Assembly (NCBI GenBank): GCA_945861885.1 | Contig: CAMAVR010000026.1 | Coordinates: 1-45,185 of the forward strand | DNA: 45,185 nt | Source: Nannocystis exedens | GTDB lineage: Bacteria; Myxococcota_A; Polyangia; Polyangiales; Polyangiaceae | Direction of reading: 5' to 3' | In this document: piece after piece, positions 28,851-37,339 of the stretch | Position numbering within the stretch: position 1 is the stretch's first letter | How the letters are laid out: every line of letters starts with the position of its first letter | The notes under the pieces: generated by a model | Database searches by the model: none | Told to the model about the DNA's origin: nothing | Seen by the model: only the letters and a program-made list of their open reading frames with translations | Made by a program: the position numbers and the translations under genes

Positions 28851-31181
28851 ATGGCGCCAGCCAGGGGATGGTCAGCTCGAATATTTGCGGTTTCGTTCGG
28901 CCTATTTACGTTGACGCAAGCGGCCGCGTGCGGCCGCGACCTCGGCCCGATCCGTATCGGCGTCATGCTGCCGCTTACTGGCACGTCGGCCAATGACTAC
29001 GAGAAGGCGCTTGAAATGGCTCTCAAGCGAATCGACGCGGCCGGAGGGGTTCGAAAGCGGAAGGTTGAGCTGGTGTACCGCGACCTTGGCCCAATCTACA
29101 CGAACGACGAGAAGATCCTCGAAGTCGCCAAAGAGCTTGTCGAAGATCCTTCAATCCACGCGGTCATCGGTACCGACAGCGATCGATCTTCATTTGCAAT
29201 CGCTCCGCTGTTTGAAGCCTCGCACAAACTTCTTGTATCGCCCGCAGCCACGACGAGAGATCTTATCCGAACGTTTCGTGGGAGTAAGTTCATCTGGCGC
29301 ACAGTCGAATCAGATGCCGCGCAAGCGCGTGTGATGGTCAACCATGCGCAAAAACACGGAGCCCAACGGATCGCAGTCTTGGCGACGACCGACGTGTACG
29401 GGCAAGACTTTTTCGGGTCGATTCCGTACGAAGCGACCGAAATCGGACTGAAAGTGACAGCTTCGCTTCGCGCCGAACCGGGCGTCAACGCGTGCGAGCC
29501 GGAGATGCAAAAGCTGAAAAAAAACGGCGTCGACGAAGGGCGAGCGGAAGACCTTGCGTCGAATGATCCGGAACGGATGGCACGCGCGAAAGCCACCGGA
29601 AATGACAAGGATTACTACCCGGACTGGTTGGCGCTTGTGCCTAGCACTCAGGCGCAGCAGATATGCATGATCACTCAAGCGCGGCGCGTGTTCAGCGACG
29701 CAGCAAAGCCAATACAGCTATTTTTCCCGGATGGCGGCCAGTATATCAATCTCTGGTCGAACCTTAAGCAGCTAGGTATTTCGAGCGACGGCATTGAGGG
29801 GACATCGATCGAGCCATCAATCGACAGCAACTTTGACGAAGTCTTCACGCAAGAGACCGGTATTCAGATACCGAGCAACCGCGGTCGGTACGCAGCGCAG
29901 ACGTTCGATGCGTTGATGATGATCGCGTTCGCCCTTCAACAATCAAACGTTGGGGACGCCGACGAACTCGCACAAGCATTTTGGGACATCGCAACGGTCG
30001 ACCCTAAAGCAGCTGACGAGACGGTCGGCTGGCAAGATACGGCGCACGCGCTCAAATCGTTTACCGAAGGGAAGAAGCTTCACGTTGAGGGGGCGACTGG
30101 GATGATGGAGTGGGACCCGGTCAACGGTGTTGACCTGCTCAACACGACATACGCCATTTGGGCAGTGCAAGATGGCGAGCAGACGTACATCAACGACGCC
30201 GATCACTATTTCCAAGATTCATCGGCCGCCGACAATCGCGTCTCGGCAGCTTTGCAAGCGGCAAGCAGCGCGTACCGTAGTCAGCTCATTGACGACCAAA
30301 TCATTATTCCGCCGGAAGGGCCAAAAAAGGGGCTTTGGGCACTCCTTGTCGCCGGCTCGGGAGGATGGTCAAACTATCGCCATCAATCCGATGTGCTTCG
30401 CGCGTATGTGACGCTTCGCGAGCACAATGTGCCGATGGATCACATCATCCTGATCATCAACGATGACTTAGCCAGGAACTTGAAAAACCCGTTCCGCGAC
30501 CAGATTTTTAATGCCCCTGGCGGCCCAAACCTGTACCGACCCGCAGACCAAACGATCGACTACAAACTCAGCGAGCTCCTAAAACAAGATGGGGCCGCGC
30601 GCTATTTGCAAATCCTGAGCGGTCAGAAAACTGCCGACACGCCCAAAGTCTTGGAGCCAGGGCCCGACGACAACGTTCTTGTATTTATGGTCGGACACGG
30701 CGGCACAAGCGGCTTTCTTCTCGGCGGCGATACTCCGCAAGCCGGCGAACAAGAGTCTGCGGCATCCCCCACGAAAGGGTGGTTTGTCAATTCGAAAAAT
30801 TTGGCGAACGCGGTGCGAGCGCTCAAAGCACGAAACGGAGGAAGCGGCTTTCGACAGCTGTGGCTCGTTGTAGAAGCGTGCCACGCCGGCGTCTTGGGCC
30901 GCGACTTCACCGGACTTCAAGTGGCCGATACGGTGGTTTTGACCGGCGCCAATCCGCACGAACAATCGTGGTCGGTGGGGTCCGACCCGGCGCTCGGCAT
31001 CCCCCCGGCCGATCAGTTTGCGTACGCGTTTAACCAGAGGCTCCAGGGGGGCTCCACGACCTCGTTGTACAAGGGGTACAATGACATTTACATCGAAGTG
31101 GCGGGGTCGCACACCAGCGCTTACAACACAGTGGCGATCGATACTCGTGCGACTTTCTTTGGCGATTTTTCGATCCGGTAG
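28851..31181 (+). CDS. Periplasmic binding module fused to C13 legumain-like peptidase, copy 1
   Basis: A 776-residue exported protein; a G-rich Shine-Dalgarno (GGGGGGTGGG) lies just before the ATG. The signal ends in QAAAC (Cys27, an imperfect lipobox). Residues about 30-450 form a type I periplasmic binding fold like LivK (IRIGVMLPLTGTSANDYEKA, LLVSPAATTRDLI, GIEGTSIEPS), with Cys215 and Cys272 possibly bonded. From about 493 the chain is a peptidase C13 domain. VAGSGGWSNYRHQ closely matches the legumain sequence GSNGWYNYRHQ, DDLARNLKNP matches DDIA...NP, and GHGG and VEACHAG carry the catalytic His616 and Cys677. Asn508, Arg510, Glu675 and Asp721 match legumain Asn42, Arg44, Glu187 and Asp231. 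Expected to act outside the cytoplasm as an Asn/Asp-specific protease or transpeptidase; ligand and substrate are unknown. Confidence 0.9.
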   Translation: MAPARGWSARIFAVSFGLFTLTQAAACGRDLGPIRIGVMLPLTGTSANDYEKALEMALKRIDAAGGVRKRKVELVYRDLGPIYTNDEKILEVAKELVEDPSIHAVIGTDSDRSSFAIAPLFEASHKLLVSPAATTRDLIRTFRGSKFIWRTVESDAAQARVMVNHAQKHGAQRIAVLATTDVYGQDFFGSIPYEATEIGLKVTASLRAEPGVNACEPEMQKLKKNGVDEGRAEDLASNDPERMARAKATGNDKDYYPDWLALVPSTQAQQICMITQARRVFSDAAKPIQLFFPDGGQYINLWSNLKQLGISSDGIEGTSIEPSIDSNFDEVFTQETGIQIPSNRGRYAAQTFDALMMIAFALQQSNVGDADELAQAFWDIATVDPKAADETVGWQDTAHALKSFTEGKKLHVEGATGMMEWDPVNGVDLLNTTYAIWAVQDGEQTYINDADHYFQDSSAADNRVSAALQAASSAYRSQLIDDQIIIPPEGPKKGLWALLVAGSGGWSNYRHQSDVLRAYVTLREHNVPMDHIILIINDDLARNLKNPFRDQIFNAPGGPNLYRPADQTIDYKLSELLKQDGAARYLQILSGQKTADTPKVLEPGPDDNVLVFMVGHGGTSGFLLGGDTPQAGEQESAASPTKGWFVNSKNLANAVRALKARNGGSGFRQLWLVVEACHAGVLGRDFTGLQVADTVVLTGANPHEQSWSVGSDPALGIPPADQFAYAFNQRLQGGSTTSLYKGYNDIYIEVAGSHTSAYNTVAIDTRATFFGDFSIR

Positions 31182-31200
31182 GCGCGCTTACAGGCTCGAC

Positions 31201-33474
31201 ATGCGCTTCGTTTCGCTCGCTATCATCGCGCTTTCCGCGGCATCGGGCTGTTCGGTAGCAACGCTGATGGGGCCGGTCAAAGTTGGTGTTCTGCTCCCGA
31301 TCACCGGGCCGAACGCCAACGATTTTGATCTCGCGCTCGAAATGGCGAGGAAGCGCATCAACATGGCCGGCGGCATTCGTGGGCGCCATCTTGAGCTTGT
31401 TTACCGCGACCTCGGGCCGCCCAACGACTCGGTCGAGCAGACCGTCGCGTTCGCAAAAGAGTTTGTCGGCGATAGCAGCATTCAAGCGGTCATCGGAACC
31501 GACTACGACGATACGACCGAAGCGATCGCGAAAATGTTTATCGACGCGCAAAAGCTGCTCGTCTCGCCGGCAGCGACAACCGCCGAGTTGATACGCCAGT
31601 ACGGCGGAGGGAAGTTTTTGTGGCGCACGCTCGAGTCGGATGTGGCGCAAGCGCAAGTCATGGTCGCCTACGCCAAGTCGCATCACGCGAAAAGCATGGC
31701 GGTGCTTGCAACATCCGATTTGTACGGAAAAACTTTTTTTGACGGCATTCCGCGCGCCGCGGCCAACATTGGGATGGCAATCACCGATACGCTCCGCGTC
31801 TATCAAGGCGGTGACGACTGCGCGAAAGCGATGCAAATGCTCCGCGACAATGGAATCGCCAAGCAGCGCGACGAAGACAAAGCATCGGCCGACGCGGCTG
31901 TTCGTGAGCGCGGAGAGACAAGCCCCGATACCGCCTATTTTCCCGACTGGTTGGTGCTCATCCCCAACTCGGAAGCGCAGCAAATTTGCATGATTCGCGA
32001 GGCGCGAAAGGCGTTCGCGCAGCGCACACCTCAGCTATTTTTTTCGGACGGCGGCCAACACGCCAATGTTTGGCAAAAGCTGAAAGAGCTCAACATTCCA
32101 ACAGACGGGATTCTTGGAACGTCGATCGAAGCATCGCTAACCAGTCACTTCGACGAAGTTTTTTCGAGAGAGACTGGCATTGCGATTCCGAGCGCTCGCG
32201 GGAGCTACACCGCACAAACATTCGACGCGCTGCTCATGGTCGCGTACGCGATGCAGCGCGCAAACCTCCAGCCATACGACAAGCTCGGCCAAGCGTTTTG
32301 GGACATCGCGACGCTCGACTCCAAAAACGCTGACGTGCAGACCGAATGGCAGAACATCCCGGATGCGCTCCAGGCGCTTGCTGCAGGGAAAAGTGTCTAC
32401 GTTCGCGGCGCGACCGGCAACCTGCAGTGGGACCACAAGCGCGGCGTCGACCTTCTCGAGTCGACGTACGCCGTCTGGGAAATGCGCGGCAGCCAGCAGA
32501 TTTATCGCAAAGACCCGGAGCATTATCTTGTTCGCGGGAAGCAATCCAAAGGGGTGTCGGCCGCGCTGACCGCCGCGAGCATCGCGTATCGGCAGACGCT
32601 TTCAGAAACCGGTCGCTTCTACTCGCCGAAAGGGCCGCGCGGCAATTTGTGGGCGCTCATTGCGGCGACATCATCGACGTTCGCCAACTACCGCCATCAA
32701 GCCGACGCGCTCCGCTTCTATCGGACTCTGCGAAACAACGGTGTGAGCGACGATCATATTCTTTTTGTTGCTGCCGACGATATCGCAAATAACCCTAAAA
32801 ACCCGGTTCCAGGCACGGTTTACAACGCGCCCGACGGGCCCAACTTGTACCACCCACGCGATCAACAAATCGACTACTTGCTCGCCGATATTCTGAAGCG
32901 CGATCGCCTCGGCGAAGGGGGCGCAGACCATCTTTTGCGAATGTTGTCGGGCGACGCGAGCGACTCCGTGCCAAAAGTGCTCACCCCCAGACCGGACGAC
33001 AACGTCGTTGTTTTTCTCGTCGGCCACGGTGGCGATTCGGGGCTACTTGTCGGCGGCGACACCGCGGAATCGGCCGAGCAGTCGCACGGTTCGTTTGTTA
33101 CGCCACCCCGCCTCGCCGAAGCGGTCGAAAAGCTTCACAGAAAAGGGTACCGCCAAATTTGGCTCGCGGTTGAAGCGTGCCATTCGGGTGTTTTGGGGCG
33201 CAACTTGAAGGCGCCCGGAGCGCTCTTGCTCACCGGGTCGAACGCCAACGAAGACTCGTTTTCAAACGGTTACGACCCGGCGACTCAAATATGGCTCTCG
33301 GACGAATTCGCGAGCGCCGTCAATGCGCAGCTTGAAACAGCAATGAACACGTCGTTTTTCGACGGCTACGACATGCTTTACCAATCGGTGCCAATGTCAC
33401 ACGTTAGCGCCTTTAATAGCCTTAATTTCGGCGACACCCGAAGTGTCCCGTTTGCCGATTTTGTCATACCGTAG
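31201..33474 (+). CDS. Periplasmic binding module fused to C13 legumain-like peptidase, copy 2
   Basis: Second tandem paralogue, 757 residues from the ATG at 31201, which gives a clean lipoprotein signal (MRFVSLAIIALSAASGC, Cys17); the longer frame overlaps copy 1. Binding module about 20-435 (VKVGVLLPITGPNANDFDLA, LLVSPAATTAELI, GATGNLQWD). C13 domain from about 480: NYRHQADALRF, DDIANNPKNPVPG, GHGGDSG and VEACHSG, with His609 and Cys660. Asn496, Arg498, Glu658 and Asp701 fit the legumain catalytic Asn and S1 pocket. The segment before NYRHQ (ATSSTFA) has lost the GSxGW seen in copy 1. It starts 19 bases after copy 1 ends, consistent with one operon. No membrane helix other than the signal. 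Confidence 0.9.
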   Translation: MRFVSLAIIALSAASGCSVATLMGPVKVGVLLPITGPNANDFDLALEMARKRINMAGGIRGRHLELVYRDLGPPNDSVEQTVAFAKEFVGDSSIQAVIGTDYDDTTEAIAKMFIDAQKLLVSPAATTAELIRQYGGGKFLWRTLESDVAQAQVMVAYAKSHHAKSMAVLATSDLYGKTFFDGIPRAAANIGMAITDTLRVYQGGDDCAKAMQMLRDNGIAKQRDEDKASADAAVRERGETSPDTAYFPDWLVLIPNSEAQQICMIREARKAFAQRTPQLFFSDGGQHANVWQKLKELNIPTDGILGTSIEASLTSHFDEVFSRETGIAIPSARGSYTAQTFDALLMVAYAMQRANLQPYDKLGQAFWDIATLDSKNADVQTEWQNIPDALQALAAGKSVYVRGATGNLQWDHKRGVDLLESTYAVWEMRGSQQIYRKDPEHYLVRGKQSKGVSAALTAASIAYRQTLSETGRFYSPKGPRGNLWALIAATSSTFANYRHQADALRFYRTLRNNGVSDDHILFVAADDIANNPKNPVPGTVYNAPDGPNLYHPRDQQIDYLLADILKRDRLGEGGADHLLRMLSGDASDSVPKVLTPRPDDNVVVFLVGHGGDSGLLVGGDTAESAEQSHGSFVTPPRLAEAVEKLHRKGYRQIWLAVEACHSGVLGRNLKAPGALLLTGSNANEDSFSNGYDPATQIWLSDEFASAVNAQLETAMNTSFFDGYDMLYQSVPMSHVSAFNSLNFGDTRSVPFADFVIP

Positions 33475-33505
33475 TGTCCAAACTCATAGGCGGGGGTGGG
33501 AGCGA

Positions 33506-35824
33506 ATGTGGAACCAAATCGCTACCAGAGTCGGTTGTGCGCTTATTGCAATTGGCCTCCTCGGTTCGTGGCTGCCGGCATGCTCCGGCGGCGCAAAAGG
33601 GCCGGTAAAAATTGGCGTCTTGCTGCCGCTCACCGGGCCGAATGAAAACGATTTTAATCTTCCGCTTAACATGGCGCTCAAGCGCATCAACGCGGCGGGC
33701 GGCGTTCGCGGACACCAGGTCGAACTTGTCTACAGCGACCTCGGAAGGTTCGCCGACACGGTCGACGGCGGCGTAAGCGCGGCTCAACAATTTCTCAACG
33801 ACGACTCGATTCAGGCGGTAATTGGGACCGATCAAGACGACACCACCGACGCGCTCGCATCGGCATTTATTGATAAAAAGAAGCTGCTCGTCTCGCCATC
33901 GGCAACAACGCGCGAATTGATACAGCAGTTCGGTGGCGAGAAGTATTTCTGGCGTACGGTCGAATCGGACGTCTCGCAGGCCGAGGTCATGCTCGAGTAC
34001 GCATTTTCGCATGGCGCTACGAGCGTTGCGGTGCTCGCGACGTCGAACTTGTACGGTCAGACATTTTTTGACGCGATTCCTGACCGGGCCGTAGAAGTCG
34101 GCCTCCAGGTTACAGGGGCGCTGCGCATTGGCGAGAAGGAAACCGATTGCGCCGCCGCGATGCAGCGCCTCCGCGACAACGGCGTGGCCGCGGGTCGTGC
34201 CAACGCTCTGGCAAAGGCGACTGATGAGAGTGACGTGAAGGACCAACTCTTCGCCGAAGACGAGACGACAAACCCCGACTCGAACTACTACCCCGACTGG
34301 CTCTATCTAGTCCCCCGAACCGAAGACCAAGCGACTTGCATGATCGAGCAGGCGCGAAAGCTCTTCGCCGCCAAAGTTCCGCAGCTCTTTTTCCCCGACG
34401 GCGGACAATACAAAGGTCTCTGGAAAAAGCTCGTAGCAAAAGGCGAAGACCCAACCGGAATTCTCGGCACATCGGTCGAAGCGGCGACGTCGACCGGCTT
34501 TGAAGAGGTATTTTCAAAAGAGACGGGCGTCACAATCCCGGGAGTCGACGCAAGCTATTCCGCCCAAGCATTCGATGCGCTGATGATGATCGCCTACGCG
34601 ATGCAGCGCGCGAATTTGCAGACGGGCGAAAAGCTCGCGCAAGCGTTTTGGGATCTCGCCACACTCGACCCAGACAACTCCGACGTCACGATCGATTGGC
34701 AAGACATTGGTGGCGCGCTCGATGCCATCGCCGCGGGCAAGCGCGTCTATGTCACCGGCGCAACCGGGAACCTACAGTGGGACGAAAAGCTCGGCGTCGA
34801 CCTACTAGAAACGACTTACGCCGTTTGGCGAATCGACGGCGAAAAGCAGGTTTACAACAAAGAAGACTATTTCGTTCGAGGCAAAGGCGAGGCGGGTGTG
34901 TCGGCCGTTTTGCAGACTGCCGCCGCCGCGCACAGAAACAAGCTTGCTCTAACCGGTGACGCGCCGCCCCCGCCGATCGACCCAGCGAAAGACGTCTGGG
35001 CGCTCGTCGGTGCAACTTCGTCGGGCATCGCCAACTACCGACATCAAGCCGATGCCCTGCGCTTTTTTCACATTCTGCGGACGTATGGCGTTCCGCGAAC
35101 GCACATTATCTTGTTTCTTGCGGACGATATTCTTACGAACCCGAAAAATCCTACTCCCGGAAAAATTGAAAACGTCCCCAATGGACCCGACTTGTACGCG
35201 CCTCCAGACTACTATTTGTCCGACCTCACGAAGGACGGCAAAGGGGCTAAGCACATTCTCGAAATTCTCGCCGGCGAAGCAAATATCACGCGAAACAACG
35301 GAAACATCGGACCGGTCATCCAATCGAACGACCAAAGCAACGTCGTCGTATTTATCGTCGGTCACGGCGGCGACGACGGCGTGCTCGTAGGCGGTGACAC
35401 ATCCGAAGCGGCCGAATCTGGGCGGGGGTCGTTCATCACCCCCAGAGACCTGGGAGCCAAGGTCAACGCGATGCACACCCAGAAACGATACCGCGAGCTC
35501 TGGATGATCGTGGAAGCGTGCCACGCTGGGGTGCTGGGACGAAATTTCAATGCGCCGCTCGCGTTTTTGATCACTGGCGCGAATGCTCACGAGAACTCGT
35601 TTGCCGCCAACTACGACCGCAGCGTCAATACGTGGGTCGCCGATGAGTTTGCCGCGGCGTTCAGCTCGCAGCTTGAAGGGGCGGCGAATCCTAACCTCCA
35701 CGCTTTGTACAATCTTCTTTACAACTCGGTGAAGCTGTCGCATGTGAGCGCATTCAACGCCGGGCGATTTGTCGACCCGCGGAAAGTTCCGGCTTCGGAT
35801 TTCGTCAGACCACCGGCGCTGTAA
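33506..35824 (+). CDS. Periplasmic binding module fused to C13 legumain-like peptidase, copy 3
   Basis: Third tandem paralogue, 772 residues from the ATG at 33506, preceded by a G-rich ribosome site (GGGGGTGGGAG). Lipoprotein signal with WLPAC (Cys26). Binding module about 32-445 (VKIGVLLPLTGPNENDFNLP, LLVSPSATTRELI, GATGNLQWDEK). C13 domain from about 494: NYRHQADALRFFHILR, DDILTNPKNPTPG, GHGGDDG and VEACHAG, with His620 and Cys672. Asn510, Arg512, Glu670 and Asp713 correspond to the legumain active site and S1 pocket. By eye, copies 2 and 3 are closer to each other than to copy 1. It begins 31 bases after copy 2. The acetyltransferase gene follows after 26 bases. Confidence 0.9.
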   Translation: MWNQIATRVGCALIAIGLLGSWLPACSGGAKGPVKIGVLLPLTGPNENDFNLPLNMALKRINAAGGVRGHQVELVYSDLGRFADTVDGGVSAAQQFLNDDSIQAVIGTDQDDTTDALASAFIDKKKLLVSPSATTRELIQQFGGEKYFWRTVESDVSQAEVMLEYAFSHGATSVAVLATSNLYGQTFFDAIPDRAVEVGLQVTGALRIGEKETDCAAAMQRLRDNGVAAGRANALAKATDESDVKDQLFAEDETTNPDSNYYPDWLYLVPRTEDQATCMIEQARKLFAAKVPQLFFPDGGQYKGLWKKLVAKGEDPTGILGTSVEAATSTGFEEVFSKETGVTIPGVDASYSAQAFDALMMIAYAMQRANLQTGEKLAQAFWDLATLDPDNSDVTIDWQDIGGALDAIAAGKRVYVTGATGNLQWDEKLGVDLLETTYAVWRIDGEKQVYNKEDYFVRGKGEAGVSAVLQTAAAAHRNKLALTGDAPPPPIDPAKDVWALVGATSSGIANYRHQADALRFFHILRTYGVPRTHIILFLADDILTNPKNPTPGKIENVPNGPDLYAPPDYYLSDLTKDGKGAKHILEILAGEANITRNNGNIGPVIQSNDQSNVVVFIVGHGGDDGVLVGGDTSEAAESGRGSFITPRDLGAKVNAMHTQKRYRELWMIVEACHAGVLGRNFNAPLAFLITGANAHENSFAANYDRSVNTWVADEFAAAFSSQLEGAANPNLHALYNLLYNSVKLSHVSAFNAGRFVDPRKVPASDFVRPPAL

Positions 35825-35850
35825 TCGAGCCGCACGACCCGCTTTTTAAC

Positions 35851-36993
35851 ATGTTCACATTTCGCCCTGCCCGCGCCTCCGATCGCGATCGCCTCATCGA
35901 CATTCATTTCAATTCGTTCCCCGATCCGCGCGGCGTGGCGGCTCGCGAAACAGTCTTTTTTGCAAACCCGCTCGGAACGCTCGACGATGCGGTCGTCGTA
36001 GAAAAAAATGGCGCGATCGTCGGTCACGCATTTCTTTTTGCGATGCAGTGCGGCTTCGGCGGAAGGGCGATTCAAGCGGGGGGGATCGCCAGCGTCGGCG
36101 TCGCCCCGGAGGCTCGCGGCAGCGGCGTCGCTTCGGCGCTTTTGAATCACTTGCACGAAGTCGCGGACCAGCGCGGTGATGTGATCACCCTTCTTTTCCC
36201 CTTCCGCGAAGCTTTTTATGCGCGGCTCGGCTACGCCTCTGTAGCGCCAAACCACCGCCTCGGGTTCCGGCCCGCTGCAGTCCCGCGCGAATGGCGCGGC
36301 AGCGGTGATGTGCAGGTTCGAGCGGCAACCGGCGCGGATCGTGAAGCGATCGCCACTTGCTACGAAACGTGCATCGCAAAAAATTCCGGCTGGATCGCCA
36401 GGACGGCGCGCTACTGGGATTTTTTGCTCGCCGACGAGCGTCGATACTGGGTTGTGGCAACGCGAGCCGATGCGCTCGTCGGCTACGCCGCGTGGGAGCT
36501 CGCGCAGAGCGAACCGCACGCCGCGACACAACTTCACGTGCGCGAATGCGTGGCGATCGACGACGATGCGAGGCGGGCACTATTGGCAACAATGGGGGGG
36601 CAGCGCGACCAAGTATCGCTCATCGAGATGGAGGTGGCTTCTGACGATCCGATCGCGTGGGCGCTCGTCGACCCCGATGCGGCTGATGCGGGAACTGAGC
36701 GGGTTGAACACCCAAGCGGCCTGCTTTCAAACGGGCCGATGGTGCGCATTACGAACGTTCGTCGAGCGCTCGACGGGCGGCGTTGTGCGGAAGCTGTGAC
36801 AATCGGCACCGATGCGCAGGACGATCGACTTCAAATTCGCGATGAAAAGGCGCTTGCGTCAATTCTCTTCGGCACGCTTCGCCCATCTGAAGCGGCGCGG
36901 CTCGGGTGGTGTTCAGCCTCCACAAGCGACATTCTCGCAAAGGCCGATCGCTCTTTTAGCCTACCGCGCTATTTTACGATCGATCGCTTTTAG
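35851..36993 (+). CDS. Eis-like GNAT N-acetyltransferase
   Basis: Acetyl-CoA-dependent acetyltransferase with the tripartite layout of Eis proteins (380 residues). An N-terminal GNAT domain (about 1-140) has the CoA-binding stretch VGVAPEARGSGVASALL near 80-97 and FYARLGYA. A second degenerate GNAT domain (about 150-275) follows, then a C-terminal sterol-carrier-like domain (about 285-380). Family members acetylate aminoglycosides, other amines or protein lysines in the cytosol. The substrate here is not evident. It lies 26 bp after the third binding-protein/peptidase gene in the same direction, so it may share its transcript, but a functional link is only inferred. Confidence 0.88.
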   Translation: MFTFRPARASDRDRLIDIHFNSFPDPRGVAARETVFFANPLGTLDDAVVVEKNGAIVGHAFLFAMQCGFGGRAIQAGGIASVGVAPEARGSGVASALLNHLHEVADQRGDVITLLFPFREAFYARLGYASVAPNHRLGFRPAAVPREWRGSGDVQVRAATGADREAIATCYETCIAKNSGWIARTARYWDFLLADERRYWVVATRADALVGYAAWELAQSEPHAATQLHVRECVAIDDDARRALLATMGGQRDQVSLIEMEVASDDPIAWALVDPDAADAGTERVEHPSGLLSNGPMVRITNVRRALDGRRCAEAVTIGTDAQDDRLQIRDEKALASILFGTLRPSEAARLGWCSASTSDILAKADRSFSLPRYFTIDRF

Positions 36994-37034
36994 CCTACAG
37001 GTGCGCACTGCTCCCACTTCATGCAAGTCCGAAA

Positions 37035-37235
37035 ATGGTCACTCTGGTCACCCGGCTCTTGTGGTTCGGGGCGATGGCACTGTTTTTCGCTGTTTTTGGC
37101 GTCTTTTTGTGCCGCTTGCCCTACCCGCGCCCCCTTGCCGGCGTCATATTTTCGCTAACTTCTCTTGCCTGCGCGCCGTTCATTTATCTGACAGTGCGGA
37201 ATTTCGTTAGAGTAATTTTCGTGGAAGAGCCGTGA
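37035..37235 (+). CDS. Possible small two-helix membrane protein
   Basis: A 66-residue frame filling most of the 346-base gap between the acetyltransferase and the Bax-inhibitor gene. The predicted protein has two hydrophobic helices (LLWFGAMALFFAVFGVFLC at about 8-26, and PLAGVIFSLTSLACAPFIYL at about 33-52) and an acidic end, a composition typical of real small membrane proteins. There is no good Shine-Dalgarno sequence before the ATG, and I recognise no family. It could equally be chance, since hydrophobic frames arise easily in T-rich stretches. Confidence 0.4.
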   Translation: MVTLVTRLLWFGAMALFFAVFGVFLCRLPYPRPLAGVIFSLTSLACAPFIYLTVRNFVRVIFVEEP

Positions 37236-37246
37236 TTCTGGCCAAT

Positions 37247-37274
37247 TGACGCCCCGGAATCCCGACTTACCTTC
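37247..37274 (+). promoter_or_regulatory. Candidate sigma-70-type promoter for the Bax-inhibitor gene
   Basis: TTGACG at 37247-37252 resembles a -35 box. After 16 bases, TACCTT at 37269-37274 is a weak -10 box (three of six consensus bases). This would place transcription start near 37281, about 60 bases before the Bax-inhibitor ATG. The spacing is acceptable but the -10 is poor, so this is a guess. Confidence 0.25.
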
Positions 37275-37296
37275 AACTGAACGCGGCTCCGGGGCT
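37252..37296. repeat. Perfect 8-bp inverted repeat in the Bax-inhibitor leader
   Basis: GCCCCGGA at 37252-37259 is repeated as its exact reverse complement TCCGGGGC at 37289-37296, with 29 bases between. An RNA stem of eight mostly GC pairs could form in the leader. It is not followed by a T-run, so it is not a classical terminator. It could also be chance in GC-rich DNA. Confidence 0.4.
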
Positions 37297-37339
37297 CACC
37301 CGCCCGAAACCGACTGACCGCTACCTGCCGAGGTTTTCT

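Noticed and set aside
30300..31181. Caspase, metacaspase or gingipain identity for the C-terminal peptidase domain
   Set aside because: The NYRHQ and VAGS-GW segments, DDxA...NP, and the Arg/Glu/Asp S1 set match legumain (C13) better than the QACRG-type caspase pattern.
31030..31983. Long minus-strand open frame (317 codons) opposite copy 2 of the fusion array, and similar frames at 33464-34246 and 34949-35743
   Set aside because: They are antisense shadows of strongly conserved coding sequence. Their translations are Arg/Val/His-rich without any recognisable domain, and they appear at equivalent places because the three sense genes are paralogues.
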